A stretch of 64,000 bases of DNA, from assembly GCF_032051675.1 (NCBI RefSeq), contig NZ_CP116968.1, positions 1,302,001-1,366,000 on the forward strand. Reading direction: 5' to 3'. A model generated the notes under the pieces. The model did not search any database and had not been told where the DNA came from. It worked only from the letters and a program-made list of their open reading frames with translations. The position numbers and the translations under genes are program-made. Below are positions 25,351-34,940 of the stretch, in pieces (the first letter of the stretch is position 1; each line of letters opens with the position of its first letter). This DNA comes from Candidatus Nitrospira neomarina. Its GTDB lineage: Bacteria > Nitrospirota > Nitrospiria > Nitrospirales > UBA8639.

Positions 25351-27261
25351 CTAAGTTTCCTGGTCGTTAAACTTTTTCAGAGGAATATTGACATAAATGG
25401 AGGTTCCGGTTCCGGCAGATGATTCAATGGAAATCGAACCATTGAGCAACAGAGTTCGCTCCCGCATCCCGTGCAGGCCAAGATGCGCACCTGCCGCAGC
25501 CTTCTGAACAACCGCCTGCGCGTCAAATCCCTGACCATTATCTTCCACAATAAGTCGAATCTGTGCCGGATTTTGCTGTAGAAGTATTGACACGGTGGTG
25601 GCCTTGGCATATTTGCCGACATTTGTCAGCGCTTCCTGAACAATTCGATACAACGCGGTCTCCACTGCGGGAGCAAGTCGGTCCTTACTTTGCCAGTTTT
25701 GCGCCACATCCACCTCTATTCCATAGGTCGAACTAAATTCGGCTCCATACCGGGCGATGGCTTCCTCTAGTCCAAAGTCATCCAGTACGGTTGGACGAAG
25801 ACCTTTTGCCAGTCGCTGAACCTCTTGAAGTGTGGTACTCGTAATCTTTCGAAGATCATTCACCCGTGCTCCCATTCCATCTGAGCGTGCCTCATCCTCA
25901 GCCGCACGAAGTCCAACCAAAAGAGAAGTCAGAGATTGGCCAATTTCATCATGTAACTCCCGACTGATTCGGCGCCGCTCGTCTTCTTGAGCCGTCATGA
26001 TTTTGTCCAACAGATGGCTATGAAGCGCCTCAGCGTCTTGAAGTTTTTGGTAAGCCAAGGCATTCTGAATGGCAATAGAGGCCACCTGCGAAACTCCAAT
26101 CATGGTTTGCTGATCAACATGCGTGAAGCCATTGGCCTTCTCTTTGTTATGAACTTCAATACATCCCAAAAGAGTATCCTTGGCATCGAGAATCGGAATG
26201 CTTAAGGCGGAATGAATATCAAAGGCCTGACGAAAATCCTGCTCCATCTGGCGGTCCTCCTGCGCGTGATTCGTAAGATAGGCAGTCTTATGCAGGAGCA
26301 GCCAGCCGGGTAATCCCTGCCCCGCAGACCAGGAACGATGACAGAGTTTTATTGTCCGACCTTGAATATATTTTTCACATGTCAACATTTCCCCGGAGGC
26401 CAAACCGGCAAACCCAGCATGGGCCTGGACCAGTTGAATGGCTTCTGTCACCAATTCGTCCAGGAGTGTTTCCAGCACAAAAGTGGAATTCAATTTTTCA
26501 CTTAGACGAAGCAGAGCTCGAATCACATCTTCTTCCTGCTTTCGCTTGGTGAGATCCCCCATCACCGCGGCAAACCCATGAAGTTGATCATGTTCGTCAC
26601 GTAAGACGGTGATGCCCACATGTCCCCAAAACCTGGACCCGTTTTTGCGGACCAGCCATTCCTCCTTTATGACACTCCCCGAAACTCTCGCCTCAGTCAG
26701 GAAATTGGTTGGTTCGCCTGAGTCAATGGCAAAGGGTGCATATAACAGTCTATGAGGCCGCCCCAGAACCTCTTCAGTGGAATAGCCGAAAATATGTGCC
26801 GCACCGGCATTCCAACTGGCGACGTTCCCTTCCGGATCCAGCATCACAATTCCATAATCCTTGATACTTTCGGCGACCAAACCAAATCGATCCTCACTCG
26901 TTCGAAGAGCTTCCATCGCCCGCCTTCGTTGGAGCGCCAACAGGGTAATGCCCCAAATACCGGCGATACAAAAAGCCCTGTTGATGATGGGAAACCGGAA
27001 TGGCCAACTCAAGGAGGATGGTGCCCCATCCGAGGTGAAAAATGTCAGGGCAAAGCCTATGATCGTGAGAGCGGTGCATCCAATGGCCACAACATAGACC
27101 ATCCTTCGTGGCAAACGTTGTGTCGCAAAAAACACCACCCCTGCATACAACATTTCTTCCGCAAATCCTCGCGGGAGCAGAAGATCAAACGTGAAAACCC
27201 CACCAGCCAGGATAAGGGTTAGGAAAAAATCTTTGGGGTTGTATAATTTGCTTGAATACAT
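25351..27261 (-). CDS. PAS/GAF sensor histidine kinase (HisKA_3 type)
   Basis: A membrane sensor kinase of the NarX/DegS class. N-terminal hydrophobic helices (about 12-110) are followed by a PAS domain (about 120-240, GIVMLDPEGNVASWNAGAAHIFGYSTEE), a GAF domain (about 260-400) and the dimerisation/phosphorylation helix RRRISRELHDEIGQSLTSLL with His near 430. The HATPase domain has ALTNVGKYAKAT, VEDNGQGFD and GLHGMRERTLLLNGSISIES. The likely partner is a NarL-type regulator, perhaps the one at 12.6-13.3 kb, but none is adjacent. The input signal is unknown. Confidence 0.93.
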   Translation of the reverse strand: MYSSKLYNPKDFFLTLILAGGVFTFDLLLPRGFAEEMLYAGVVFFATQRLPRRMVYVVAIGCTALTIIGFALTFFTSDGAPSSLSWPFRFPIINRAFCIAGIWGITLLALQRRRAMEALRTSEDRFGLVAESIKDYGIVMLDPEGNVASWNAGAAHIFGYSTEEVLGRPHRLLYAPFAIDSGEPTNFLTEARVSGSVIKEEWLVRKNGSRFWGHVGITVLRDEHDQLHGFAAVMGDLTKRKQEEDVIRALLRLSEKLNSTFVLETLLDELVTEAIQLVQAHAGFAGLASGEMLTCEKYIQGRTIKLCHRSWSAGQGLPGWLLLHKTAYLTNHAQEDRQMEQDFRQAFDIHSALSIPILDAKDTLLGCIEVHNKEKANGFTHVDQQTMIGVSQVASIAIQNALAYQKLQDAEALHSHLLDKIMTAQEDERRRISRELHDEIGQSLTSLLVGLRAAEDEARSDGMGARVNDLRKITSTTLQEVQRLAKGLRPTVLDDFGLEEAIARYGAEFSSTYGIEVDVAQNWQSKDRLAPAVETALYRIVQEALTNVGKYAKATTVSILLQQNPAQIRLIVEDNGQGFDAQAVVQKAAAGAHLGLHGMRERTLLLNGSISIESSAGTGTSIYVNIPLKKFNDQET

Positions 27262-27321
27262 AAGGAGAAAAACCCGTTCTCCTCATTCATAGATGATGGC
27301 AGTAAATGCCGGAGCGGGAAT

Positions 27322-27495
27322 CTACCTGGTTCGCGGACGATCGATGCCACTACAGCAACCACACCAGGCGCAAATGATTTCATAGAGTTGCACGATACCC
27401 CATAACGTTGCGGGAATGATGATTACAAAGAGCGTGACGACCGCAAATAATCGCCATAGAGGATGTTTGGTTTTTGAAGGAAAATGTTGTGACAT
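27322..27495 (-). CDS. Short single-helix membrane protein
   Basis: A 57-codon frame: a basic N-terminus (MSQHFPSKTKHPLWR), one membrane helix (LFAVVTLFVIIIPATLWGIVQ) and a Cys-rich tail (ICAWCGCCSG). It lies upstream of the histidine kinase and just downstream of riboflavin synthase, on the same strand as both. There is no obvious ribosome binding site. The positive-inside charge pattern and CxxCxCC cluster make it more credible than chance. No family known to me. Confidence 0.5.
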   Translation of the reverse strand: MSQHFPSKTKHPLWRLFAVVTLFVIIIPATLWGIVQLYEIICAWCGCCSGIDRPRTR

Positions 27496-27510
27496 GGAAT
27501 GTAAAAAAAA

Positions 27511-28167
27511 CTATAGCAGGCCTCGTTTTTCAAGATAATCTCGATCGATCACTGTGGCGGGTTTTGGCGAGAGAGCTCCGCTTGATTGCAACAAGCGTTC
27601 AACATACTTTCCAATTAAGTCGGATTCCAAATTGACCGTGTCCCCTATTTGCTTCAGGCCCATGGTCGTCACTTTGGCGGTATGCGGAATGATGGCCACG
27701 GCAATAGAACGATTCGACACCGCATTGATGGTCAAACTAATTCCATCCACAGTAATTGAGCCTTTCGGCACACAATACCGGATAATTTCCTCTGGAGCTT
27801 CAATGGTGAGTTGAATTGAATTTCCATCCTGCTGCCGGGCACGCAAAAGACCAATGCCATCGATATGGCCTGTGACCAGATGCCCCCCTATTCGGGCGTT
27901 GAGTGTCATGGCACGCTCCAAATTGACCGGTGTCCCGACAGTAATGGTTCCTAACGTTGTGCAGTTCAATGTTTCGGTGGACACATCCACCGAAAAACCC
28001 GTGTCACTCACCTGGCTGGCCGTCAAGCAGGCACCGGCCACACTAATACTATCTCCCAGTTTGAGATCTTCTAAAGTCACCGAAGCCAAAATGAAAAACT
28101 TTGCACCCGCTAAACTTTTATTTATTCCCTGAATCGCACCGATTTCTTCAACTATTCCGCTAAACAT
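27511..28167 (-). CDS. ribE: Riboflavin synthase
   Basis: Catalyses dismutation of two 6,7-dimethyl-8-ribityllumazines to riboflavin. The 218 aa hold two tandem lumazine-binding domains. The first begins MFSGIVEEIGAI with LGDSISVAGACLTA; the second has GGHLVTGHIDGIG and KGSITVDGISLTIN. Each has the expected internal repeat. AGGTGGG lies upstream of ATG. A 43-codon membrane-protein gene ends 15 bases before the start, so the two are likely co-transcribed. No other rib genes are in the window. Confidence 0.95.
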   Translation of the reverse strand: MFSGIVEEIGAIQGINKSLAGAKFFILASVTLEDLKLGDSISVAGACLTASQVSDTGFSVDVSTETLNCTTLGTITVGTPVNLERAMTLNARIGGHLVTGHIDGIGLLRARQQDGNSIQLTIEAPEEIIRYCVPKGSITVDGISLTINAVSNRSIAVAIIPHTAKVTTMGLKQIGDTVNLESDLIGKYVERLLQSSGALSPKPATVIDRDYLEKRGLL

Positions 28168-28182
28168 GTCCCACCTATTTGG

Positions 28183-28314
28183 TTATTGGAGATCGCTGTC
28201 TTTCTTTAAAAGAACATTTTTCACGACCACGATAAAGACCACCACTAAGATCACGACCCCGATGGCCGCCACAATCCCGATGATGAGATCTCCGGTTCCC
28301 ATTTCTTCATTCAT
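28183..28314 (-). CDS. 43-aa single-span membrane protein
   Basis: ATG at 28314 with GGAG eight bases upstream opens MNEEMGTGDLIIG, followed by a long Val/Ile helix (about 11-31) and a short Lys-rich tail (KNVLLKKDSDLQ). The ribosome binding site, tight spacing to ribE (15 bases) and charge distribution support a real gene. The function is unknown; acidic residues outside and lysines inside suggest an N-out orientation. Confidence 0.65.
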   Translation of the reverse strand: MNEEMGTGDLIIGIVAAIGVVILVVVFIVVVKNVLLKKDSDLQ

Positions 28315-28352
28315 GGCGTTCGACTCCTTTGCCTTCCCCTTCAGGAAAAAGC

Positions 28353-29543
28353 CTATTGTAACACAACTGGTTTTTTGATCCCCATCATTGTGACACCAAA
28401 AAATGCCGCCGTCAGTAATAAGAGGACCCCAATACAGAAAAACCCTCCTCCATAGCCTAACGTGTTGATGAGGAGGCCGGCCAGGAGCGGTCCGACTGCA
28501 TGCCCGATATCCATAATAGTCCCCCGTAATCCCATGCCAGCTCCGAGATCTTTTCCTTCTGAATAATCAGCAACCAGGGCGGTGGTCGAAGACGTTACCA
28601 CGGCTTCACCAAACCCAAACATTCCGGCGACCACTAATAAAAGGACATATCCCTGGATTTGGGGAATAAACATGACCATGAGGCCGCACAGGCAAAGCCC
28701 TCCAAAAATCAGCGGCTGCCTGGCCCCACGATCAGAAATTCTCCCCATCACCGGTTTGGCAATAAACGAAGTCAACGCCTGCACTCCAAACAACACTCCG
28801 ATTTCGGCGGCGTTCAATCCAATGGTCAAACCGTACAGCGGCAAAAACGCCATCAGTGTGCCGTTGCCCATCATCTTGGCAGCTTCCACACTACTCGTAA
28901 TAAGAATGGGTGGAATCTGGCAGACTCGACGGAGGCCTTCGCGCATCTCCTTCCATAGTGTCGGGACGGAATATTGATGGAGCCGCGAGGGTGTGGGCGT
29001 TTGGGGGATCAACCAGAAGAAGACCAACGCTAACATCCCAAATAACCCGGCTAAAAAAAACGTGGGGGCAAATCCAAATTGATAGACGATAGCCCCTCCA
29101 ATCATGGGACCAAGCAGGCCACCACCCTGGGTTGCCGAGGTATACCAACCAAAAGCCTCTCCCCTCCGTTTCGCAAAGAGCTCTGCCACCATCGCTAAAG
29201 CCAGCGGCGTAAACATTGCGGTCGCTAATCCATGAAACAATCTGAGAATACCTAAGGTCCAGAGATCCGAGGTAAATGGATAAAGAAAAGGCGGTATTGC
29301 AAAGGCCAACACTCCTCCCAACATCAACCGTCTTCGATTGATCTGGTCGGAGAGCAATCCTATCGGAAGCTTGAGTACAATGCCGGTGACTGTTGAGACA
29401 GCCACTAAGAGACCGACAAGAAAGGGGCCGGCACCAAGGCTTTCCACAAACAGAGCCAAGGCCGGACGACGCACCATGTCATAACTGACAAAACTACAAA
29501 AACCGACGAGACAAAGGCTGATAAATGTCTTTGAATCTTTCAT
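28353..29543 (-). CDS. Major facilitator superfamily transporter
   Basis: A 12-helix inner-membrane secondary transporter of unknown substrate. Start ATG at 29543 (MKDSKTFISLCL) is chosen over a TTG four codons earlier. The loop 2-3 signature reads GLLSDQINRRRLMLGG, repeated in the second half as GRISDRGARQPLIFGG. Length, about 396 aa, is typical. The text FGWYTSATQGGGLLGPMIGG and ALVADYSEGKDLGAGMGLRGTI resembles drug-efflux members. No regulator is adjacent. Confidence 0.88.
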   Translation of the reverse strand: MKDSKTFISLCLVGFCSFVSYDMVRRPALALFVESLGAGPFLVGLLVAVSTVTGIVLKLPIGLLSDQINRRRLMLGGVLAFAIPPFLYPFTSDLWTLGILRLFHGLATAMFTPLALAMVAELFAKRRGEAFGWYTSATQGGGLLGPMIGGAIVYQFGFAPTFFLAGLFGMLALVFFWLIPQTPTPSRLHQYSVPTLWKEMREGLRRVCQIPPILITSSVEAAKMMGNGTLMAFLPLYGLTIGLNAAEIGVLFGVQALTSFIAKPVMGRISDRGARQPLIFGGLCLCGLMVMFIPQIQGYVLLLVVAGMFGFGEAVVTSSTTALVADYSEGKDLGAGMGLRGTIMDIGHAVGPLLAGLLINTLGYGGGFFCIGVLLLLTAAFFGVTMMGIKKPVVLQ

Positions 29544-29719
29544 GCTAGAGACCAAACGAAAAGGAGAGCCGGTGAAAGAAAACGGTCATTGCGGGATTCT
29601 GAGAAGGAAAACCAAAGTTGAACAATCACATCTTATACGGCTTATAACGTCATGGTCCTGAAGAAATTCATCGACCGCCTGATCAGCCGCCGATCGACCC
29701 AATACCCCTTCCAATACGC

Positions 29720-30523
29720 CTATGGGTTCGATGGGGAATCGAACGTCAGCTCAAGGGTCTCTTGCCGGCCGGAAATGAGCGTTATCTTGGCTTCCTGATA
29801 ACCCAGCACCGGGTGCCAGGCCCCGACCGTATGTGTGCCCGCAGGAATATCCGTCAATCGAAAAACCCCCTGGTCGTCAGAAACCGTCACATATGGATTC
29901 GCAGCCAACAGAAGCCACCCTTCCATAAAGCTGTGTTGATCACATGTCCATTTGATAATGCTGCTACGCCGTGCTTTGAGTGGAAGGGTGGCTTCCCCAT
30001 CCTTTCCTAAATTAGAAATATGAAAAAGCGGCAGACGGCCGTTTTCCAACATCTCCCATCCCCGGATCTGATGAAGAATGGGATCCCGCATGACCATACG
30101 GAGATTTTGATCGGCCAAGGTACCGATGACTCGTGGCACGAATTGACATCGGTCCACCGCCAGGATCGGCTCTTCTTTGGGGAGAGGTTTCCCACGGTCA
30201 ACCTCTTGAAGAAAAACGACCACATCGGCCAAGTGCAGTTTGGAAGACACACGAACCTTCGGGACAGTGATATAACCTTTTTTGTCCGCAATAGTCTGAC
30301 AGAATTCGGGGTGGCTTCCCATGGTGACTTTATAGGTTTTGGGCGTTGGAACAGATCCAGCAAATTTCATAACACCAGTGATCGACGCTCCACCGGCAAC
30401 CTCCTCTTCCTGATAGGCACTCACCGTCCCTCCGCTCAGCGGAGCCCACAACACAAAAATCACGACGACCAGGTATAGGTCAATATATTTTCTTTTCTGA
30501 CTTTTGACGCGATACCCATCCAT
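29720..30523 (-). CDS. Exported protein with carboxypeptidase-regulatory-like domain
   Basis: Start at 30523 (MDGYRVKSQKRK) has GGGAGGAG nine bases upstream and opens a signal peptide (LYLVVVIFVLWAPLSGGTVSA). The mature part begins with a beta strand GASITGVMKFAGSVPTPKTYKV, has a middle segment with Cys (HPEFCQTIA; DRCQFVPRV), then IIKWTCDQHSFMEGWLLLAANPYVTVSDDQGVFRLTDIPAGTHTVGAWHP. The last stretch is the carboxypeptidase-regulatory (transthyretin-like) fold. The Cys-x-x-His arrangement resembles cupredoxin-like ligands, but I cannot assign metal binding. Role unknown. Confidence 0.75.
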   Translation of the reverse strand: MDGYRVKSQKRKYIDLYLVVVIFVLWAPLSGGTVSAYQEEEVAGGASITGVMKFAGSVPTPKTYKVTMGSHPEFCQTIADKKGYITVPKVRVSSKLHLADVVVFLQEVDRGKPLPKEEPILAVDRCQFVPRVIGTLADQNLRMVMRDPILHQIRGWEMLENGRLPLFHISNLGKDGEATLPLKARRSSIIKWTCDQHSFMEGWLLLAANPYVTVSDDQGVFRLTDIPAGTHTVGAWHPVLGYQEAKITLISGRQETLELTFDSPSNP

Positions 30524-31215
30524 GATACACATCTCCTCCCTCACCATTTGTCCTTAAGAGTCAATCCTGACTACCGACACCAGGGAATAACTAAACTGGA
30601 AAATACAATCAACTCACAATTCGGGGAACAGTGAAAATTCAGTTCCCGGCGGGCTTCATCTTCAATTCCTCAACACTTCGGCTTGGACCTACGGGGTTGA
30701 GTGAAGGGTAACTGTAAAATTTTCCTCCTAATTATGACGTCAATAAAAGCAATCTGACACGATATTTTGCAAAGTATTCTCATTTAGTGATTTCAACATC
30801 CCTTCTATCATCATACTCTTCGTCATCGATTCACTCCACGCAGAGTGCCTTTGAGGATGTTAAGATGTTAAAAGGAAGCATCTGTTGATTCATCCATACC
30901 CCTTGAGACTTCTCACAGAAAATCATCTTGCCGTTTTCTAGGCCACACTGGCAAGGGCAAGTCACTCTCTTTCTTTCCAAAGGACAGCGGATAGTCGTTC
31001 GGTTAGTTTTGGGTGACTTTCATCATACTCACGCAGAGAACGACTTCGATTGATACAAGGTACTCCGTTGTGTGGGGAGAGCCTGAGAAAAGTAAAGAGG
31101 TAGGAGAATGCCCTGACTGTCCGGAAACGGAGTGCCTCTTGCGAATCTTCGGTGTTAGGATCTCATGGATTCAAGTACAAACACCATTTTAATGAATACT
31201 TGGAATAAGCAGAAC
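30524..31215. other. 690-base gap, nothing recognised
   Basis: Lies between two minus-strand genes. AT-rich patches occur near 30720-30800. No coding-like frame, RNA gene or hairpin with T run was identified by eye. Confidence 0.3.
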
Positions 31216-31563
31216 TTAGGAGGGAGAGACTGCAGATAAGGCGTCCTGTTCTGACTGGCACACTGAGATGAGTTCATGGATTTGGAGATTTTGAAGCAAT
31301 TCCCCAACACATCCTTGTGGCTGAATCCAACTTATTCTGCGACGTAATTCCCTAAATTGATAGGAGCACAACACCAGAAATCCTAATCCAGCACTATCCA
31401 CAAACGTTAAGCCTTTGAGGTTGAGAATCAGATGCTCTTGTTCGGTATGGCAACATTGGTTAATAATGGCCTTAACATGCCATCGAGAATGCATATCTAA
31501 TCGACCATGAAAATCTACGACGGTCGCGCCTCGAATTCCACGTATAATAACTTCAATGGCCAT
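31216..31563 (-). CDS. STAS-domain (anti-sigma antagonist-like) protein
   Basis: A single STAS domain of 115 aa from ATG at 31563 (MAIEVIIRGIRGATVVDFHGRLD). The switch motif is FVDSAGLGFLVL, in which the Ser is the usual phosphorylation site. This places it with SpoIIAA-type regulators that bind anti-sigma kinases. No RsbW-like kinase or sigma factor is adjacent. A second STAS gene, interrupted by a stop codon, lies at 49.2-49.5 kb. Confidence 0.85.
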   Translation of the reverse strand: MAIEVIIRGIRGATVVDFHGRLDMHSRWHVKAIINQCCHTEQEHLILNLKGLTFVDSAGLGFLVLCSYQFRELRRRISWIQPQGCVGELLQNLQIHELISVCQSEQDALSAVSPS

Positions 31564-31735
31564 AATCTTACGAAACCTTATCGGTCCAATATGCCAGACC
31601 TTAACGAGCGTTTCTTCTTCGCGGCGCATCTTCCCCAACCCATAATAACGACAAAGGCCTGGTTCCTTTTCTTTTATTCGACCTGTATCATATTAGTGTT
31701 TTCCTCCACCGACTCCTGCTACAATTTCATCATCC

Positions 31736-33595
31736 ATGCCACCGGCCATTCATCCTGTTGATCTCATAGAAATACTCCGTCGGCATCGCTTGACTCCGGC
31801 GATTGTCTTTTTGACCTCTCGCCGGGCCTGCGATGAGGCCATTGATACCTTCGCCCACAGTTCCGCCAGGATGTCGACTCAACGTTCGGAGGCTATTCGG
31901 GAATTTCTGGAGAAATTCATCAAAAACTTCCCGAGTGTTGAGCACCACCCCTTAATTCCTGTTGTGCAGGAATTTGGAGTCGCCGCTCATCACGCCGGGC
32001 ATCTCCCTTCCTGGAAAATTGCGATTGAAGAACTCATGCGCCAGGGATTGTTGGATGCCGTGTTTGCCACAACGACCTTGGCCGCGGGGGTCGATTTCCC
32101 GGCACGAACCGTCGTGATTACCCAATCCAGCGTACGCAAATCGCAGGATTTCACTGATCTGACCAACAGCGAAATTCAACAGCTGGCCGGCCGCGGTGGA
32201 CGTCGAGGCAAAGATTTGGTGGGTGTGGTGGTCATTACTCCCTCTCCTTACATTGACTTAAACATCCTTGGCAAAGGACTCACAGGCTATCCGGAACCGA
32301 TCGACAGCCAATTTGTGGTGTCCTATCCCATGGTGCTTAATCTGCTGAAGGCCCATTCCCTGGATCAGATTGAGGGATTACTCGCAAAAAGCTTTGCGCA
32401 ATTTCAGCTGAATCAACGATCAAGCATCCATCAAGATCATCTGGATCAGATCAAGGACCAATTAACACCCTATGGACCCCGGGAATGCGCCGATTGGATC
32501 ACTCAGTGGAAAGGCTTTGATCTGGCCCGCCGCCGCAAAGCGCACCGACATCCTATCGTCACCAAGGACACGCCCTTTTTGACGGCCTGCCTGCCTTTTT
32601 TGACTCCAGGACGCCTCATCGGACTGCCAAAAGGTCCGGCGATTATTCTCCGTCAATATCGAAGTCGTGGAACCTTTGCCCCAATGTTATCTGTGATTCG
32701 GGCGAAAGGCACCTTGGGTGAGTGTCCTGCCCATTCGGTCACTCAGGTTTACGACCGCCTGTTTGAGTTTCAGCCCTCTCGCACTATTCCCTGGTGTCAG
32801 CCTCAGGTGCTGGCTCAACTCAAGAAAGAGCTTTCCCAATTGCCTGCGCGTCTGCCTACCGTTCCGATTTTGCCGGAAACCCAGGAAACAGAAGATCCGC
32901 TTCTCGCAGAAATATTAACGGAGGAATTTCCCTGTCCCACCTGTCCCTCCCACCCGGCCTGCAAGAAAGACTTTCCTCTGGCGTCGAAACTTCGCCAGAA
33001 ATCCCAGCAATTGACCAAAACGATACAAGCTCTCCGTGATGGATTGTGGCACCGGTTTCAACAAAAAGCCGACGTACTCCATAAATTCGGATATATCACC
33101 GCCAACTCGCAACTCACGGCTGACGGTGAATGGGCTAGACTCATTCGTATTAACCATTCCCTACTCATCACAGAACTGATTCGTATGGAGGCCTTCTCGG
33201 GTATTGCTCCAGGATTGTTAGCGGGCGTGATGGCGAGTATTTCCCATGATGATGATCGCCCAGGATCCTACATGCGCCTCCCGTCTGGACTGGCCTCCAT
33301 GTTGACACAGGTGCGTGCTGTCGCTGATTCCTTGAGCCCGTATGAACCCCCGCCCTTGTTGCGCTCAGATGTCGCGGCACTCGTGGAAAGTTGGATCGGG
33401 AACCCTCAACTCACATGGGCTTCACTGGTTCGTTCCACATCCATGGCCGAAGGGGATGTGTATCGCCTTTTAGCCAGAACCTTGGAATTTCTCTCCCAAA
33501 TATATGGACTCAAGGTGACGCATCCCGGCTTGGCCGATACCGCCCACTCCGCGATGGTGACCATGCGCCGGGAAGTCCTGCAAGAACTTCCATAG
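31736..33595 (+). CDS. Ski2-like helicase, C-terminal half (RecA2 and beyond)
   Basis: This 619-aa frame holds only the second half of a Ski2/Mtr4-like DExH helicase: motif IV-like PAIVFLTSRRACDEA (about 21-35), motif V TTTLAAGVDFPARTV, and motif VI QQLAGRGGRRG. A long C-terminal region follows with a Cys cluster (CPTCPSHPACKK) and a DSHCT-like helical part (ELIRMEAFSGIAPGLLAGVMASI). Motifs I-III are absent here but present in the next gene. The frame begins exactly at the inter-domain linker (MPPAIHPVDLIEIL) and no ribosome binding site precedes the ATG. See the finding on order reversal; activity depends on assembly with the next product. Confidence 0.85.
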   Translation: MPPAIHPVDLIEILRRHRLTPAIVFLTSRRACDEAIDTFAHSSARMSTQRSEAIREFLEKFIKNFPSVEHHPLIPVVQEFGVAAHHAGHLPSWKIAIEELMRQGLLDAVFATTTLAAGVDFPARTVVITQSSVRKSQDFTDLTNSEIQQLAGRGGRRGKDLVGVVVITPSPYIDLNILGKGLTGYPEPIDSQFVVSYPMVLNLLKAHSLDQIEGLLAKSFAQFQLNQRSSIHQDHLDQIKDQLTPYGPRECADWITQWKGFDLARRRKAHRHPIVTKDTPFLTACLPFLTPGRLIGLPKGPAIILRQYRSRGTFAPMLSVIRAKGTLGECPAHSVTQVYDRLFEFQPSRTIPWCQPQVLAQLKKELSQLPARLPTVPILPETQETEDPLLAEILTEEFPCPTCPSHPACKKDFPLASKLRQKSQQLTKTIQALRDGLWHRFQQKADVLHKFGYITANSQLTADGEWARLIRINHSLLITELIRMEAFSGIAPGLLAGVMASISHDDDRPGSYMRLPSGLASMLTQVRAVADSLSPYEPPPLLRSDVAALVESWIGNPQLTWASLVRSTSMAEGDVYRLLARTLEFLSQIYGLKVTHPGLADTAHSAMVTMRREVLQELP

Positions 33596-33617
33596 CCACA
33601 GATGGGAACGTACCGCC

Positions 33618-34673
33618 ATGCATCATGATGATCTCAAGCGCGAACTCCAAAATTTACCGGTAAAATATTTACATCACATGGCCAGGGGCCGCATCCATCG
33701 ACATTTTCGTCTCGGGAAACATCGCCTTGTTGAATTAATGCTGGCCTTTCCACCGGACCAGATTCTGGCCATCGAAACCGAACTGCAGCAGATACTGACC
33801 ATCCGCCAGGAACGCCTGGCCGCGCAAGAAGCCCGCGCCGCAGCACGCCCTCAAATTCCTGATTCGCCCTTTCAAGCAAAAAATCGTCCCAATAAGAGGA
33901 GGCCCACCTTCGGCCCTGTTCCGCCATCGATTACGCTCAAGCAAATATTGGAAGGGATTGGAGTTCCTGAGCCTCAACCCTTCGTTCCGGATCCCTGGCA
34001 AACCGAGGCGGTGGAACATCTGGCGCATTCAGATGTCATTGTGAGCGCTCCGACGGGAAGCGGAAAAACCTATGTCGCCATCCAGGCGATCAGGCAAGCG
34101 ATGGCACTGAACCAAACGGTGATTTACACCTCTCCACTCAAAGCGCTGTCAAATACAAAATTCATGGAATTCACCCAGCTTTTTGGACCGGATCAAGTCG
34201 GAATTTTAACCGGAGACCGGCGTGACAATGCTCAGGCCCCGCTCCTGGTCATGACGACCGAAATTTTGAGAAATTTATTCTATGATGCCGCCAGCGGGGA
34301 GATTGATTTACGGCTGCATACTTTGGGGCTGGTTATTCTGGATGAATCCCAATATCTCGCCGATCCAGAGCGTGGGGTGGTGTGGGAAGAAACCATTATT
34401 TTGTGTCCATCCCAAGCACGGCTTCTTCTTCTCTCAGCCTCTATCGGGAATCCTCAAGATCTGGCTGAATGGCTTCAATCCATCAGGCCTATTCCCTGCC
34501 ATCTTATCCGCCATGCCAAACGATCCGTTCCTCTTCGAGGGCTGTATCTGCATCCTACAGGGCAACTCGTTCCGCTGTTCAAAAATCAAGATATTCATCA
34601 AGGGAAAGGTTATACTTTTCATCCAGAAACAAAGCAGCTGTTCGCTGAATACGAAATTAAACCATTTCGTTAA
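33618..34673 (+). CDS. Ski2-like helicase, N-terminal half (RecA1)
   Basis: The 351 aa begin with a basic, helical N-terminal part (about 1-110). RecA domain 1 of a DExH helicase follows: FVPDPWQTEAVEHL, motif I APTGSGKT (about 143-150), TSPLKALSNTKF, GDR, TTEILRN, motif II VILDESQ and motif III LLSASIGN. Motif II is DESQ rather than the DEVH common in Ski2 relatives. The helicase part ends at LRGLYLHPTGQLVPLF and the last 35 or so residues look like an unrelated tail. It starts 22 bases after the C-terminal half, so the natural order of the two halves is inverted. Confidence 0.85.
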   Translation: MHHDDLKRELQNLPVKYLHHMARGRIHRHFRLGKHRLVELMLAFPPDQILAIETELQQILTIRQERLAAQEARAAARPQIPDSPFQAKNRPNKRRPTFGPVPPSITLKQILEGIGVPEPQPFVPDPWQTEAVEHLAHSDVIVSAPTGSGKTYVAIQAIRQAMALNQTVIYTSPLKALSNTKFMEFTQLFGPDQVGILTGDRRDNAQAPLLVMTTEILRNLFYDAASGEIDLRLHTLGLVILDESQYLADPERGVVWEETIILCPSQARLLLLSASIGNPQDLAEWLQSIRPIPCHLIRHAKRSVPLRGLYLHPTGQLVPLFKNQDIHQGKGYTFHPETKQLFAEYEIKPFR

Positions 34674-34940
34674 TAATCCAATTCAGCCAACCGGCACATC
34701 CATCATTAACTAAAGCAAAACATTAATTTTAATGGCACTGACGTCTGTGATAAAAAAACAACATATTGTGGTAATTAATATACGTTAGGGTCTTCAATAT
34801 ATTGTCAATATTGTCATTTTACGGGCAAAAACTCACATTCCACACAATTGTTTTTTAGCATAAATTTTGCGTAATCCTTGTGGAGTTTATTTAAAGTTGG
34901 CTTTTTTGTGAAATAGGAATTCTTAGGAATCATTTTAAAT

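Noticed and set aside
27511-28400. FMN riboswitch upstream of riboflavin synthase
   Set aside because: No FMN-aptamer consensus is visible; the bases immediately upstream encode a short membrane protein with its own ribosome binding site.
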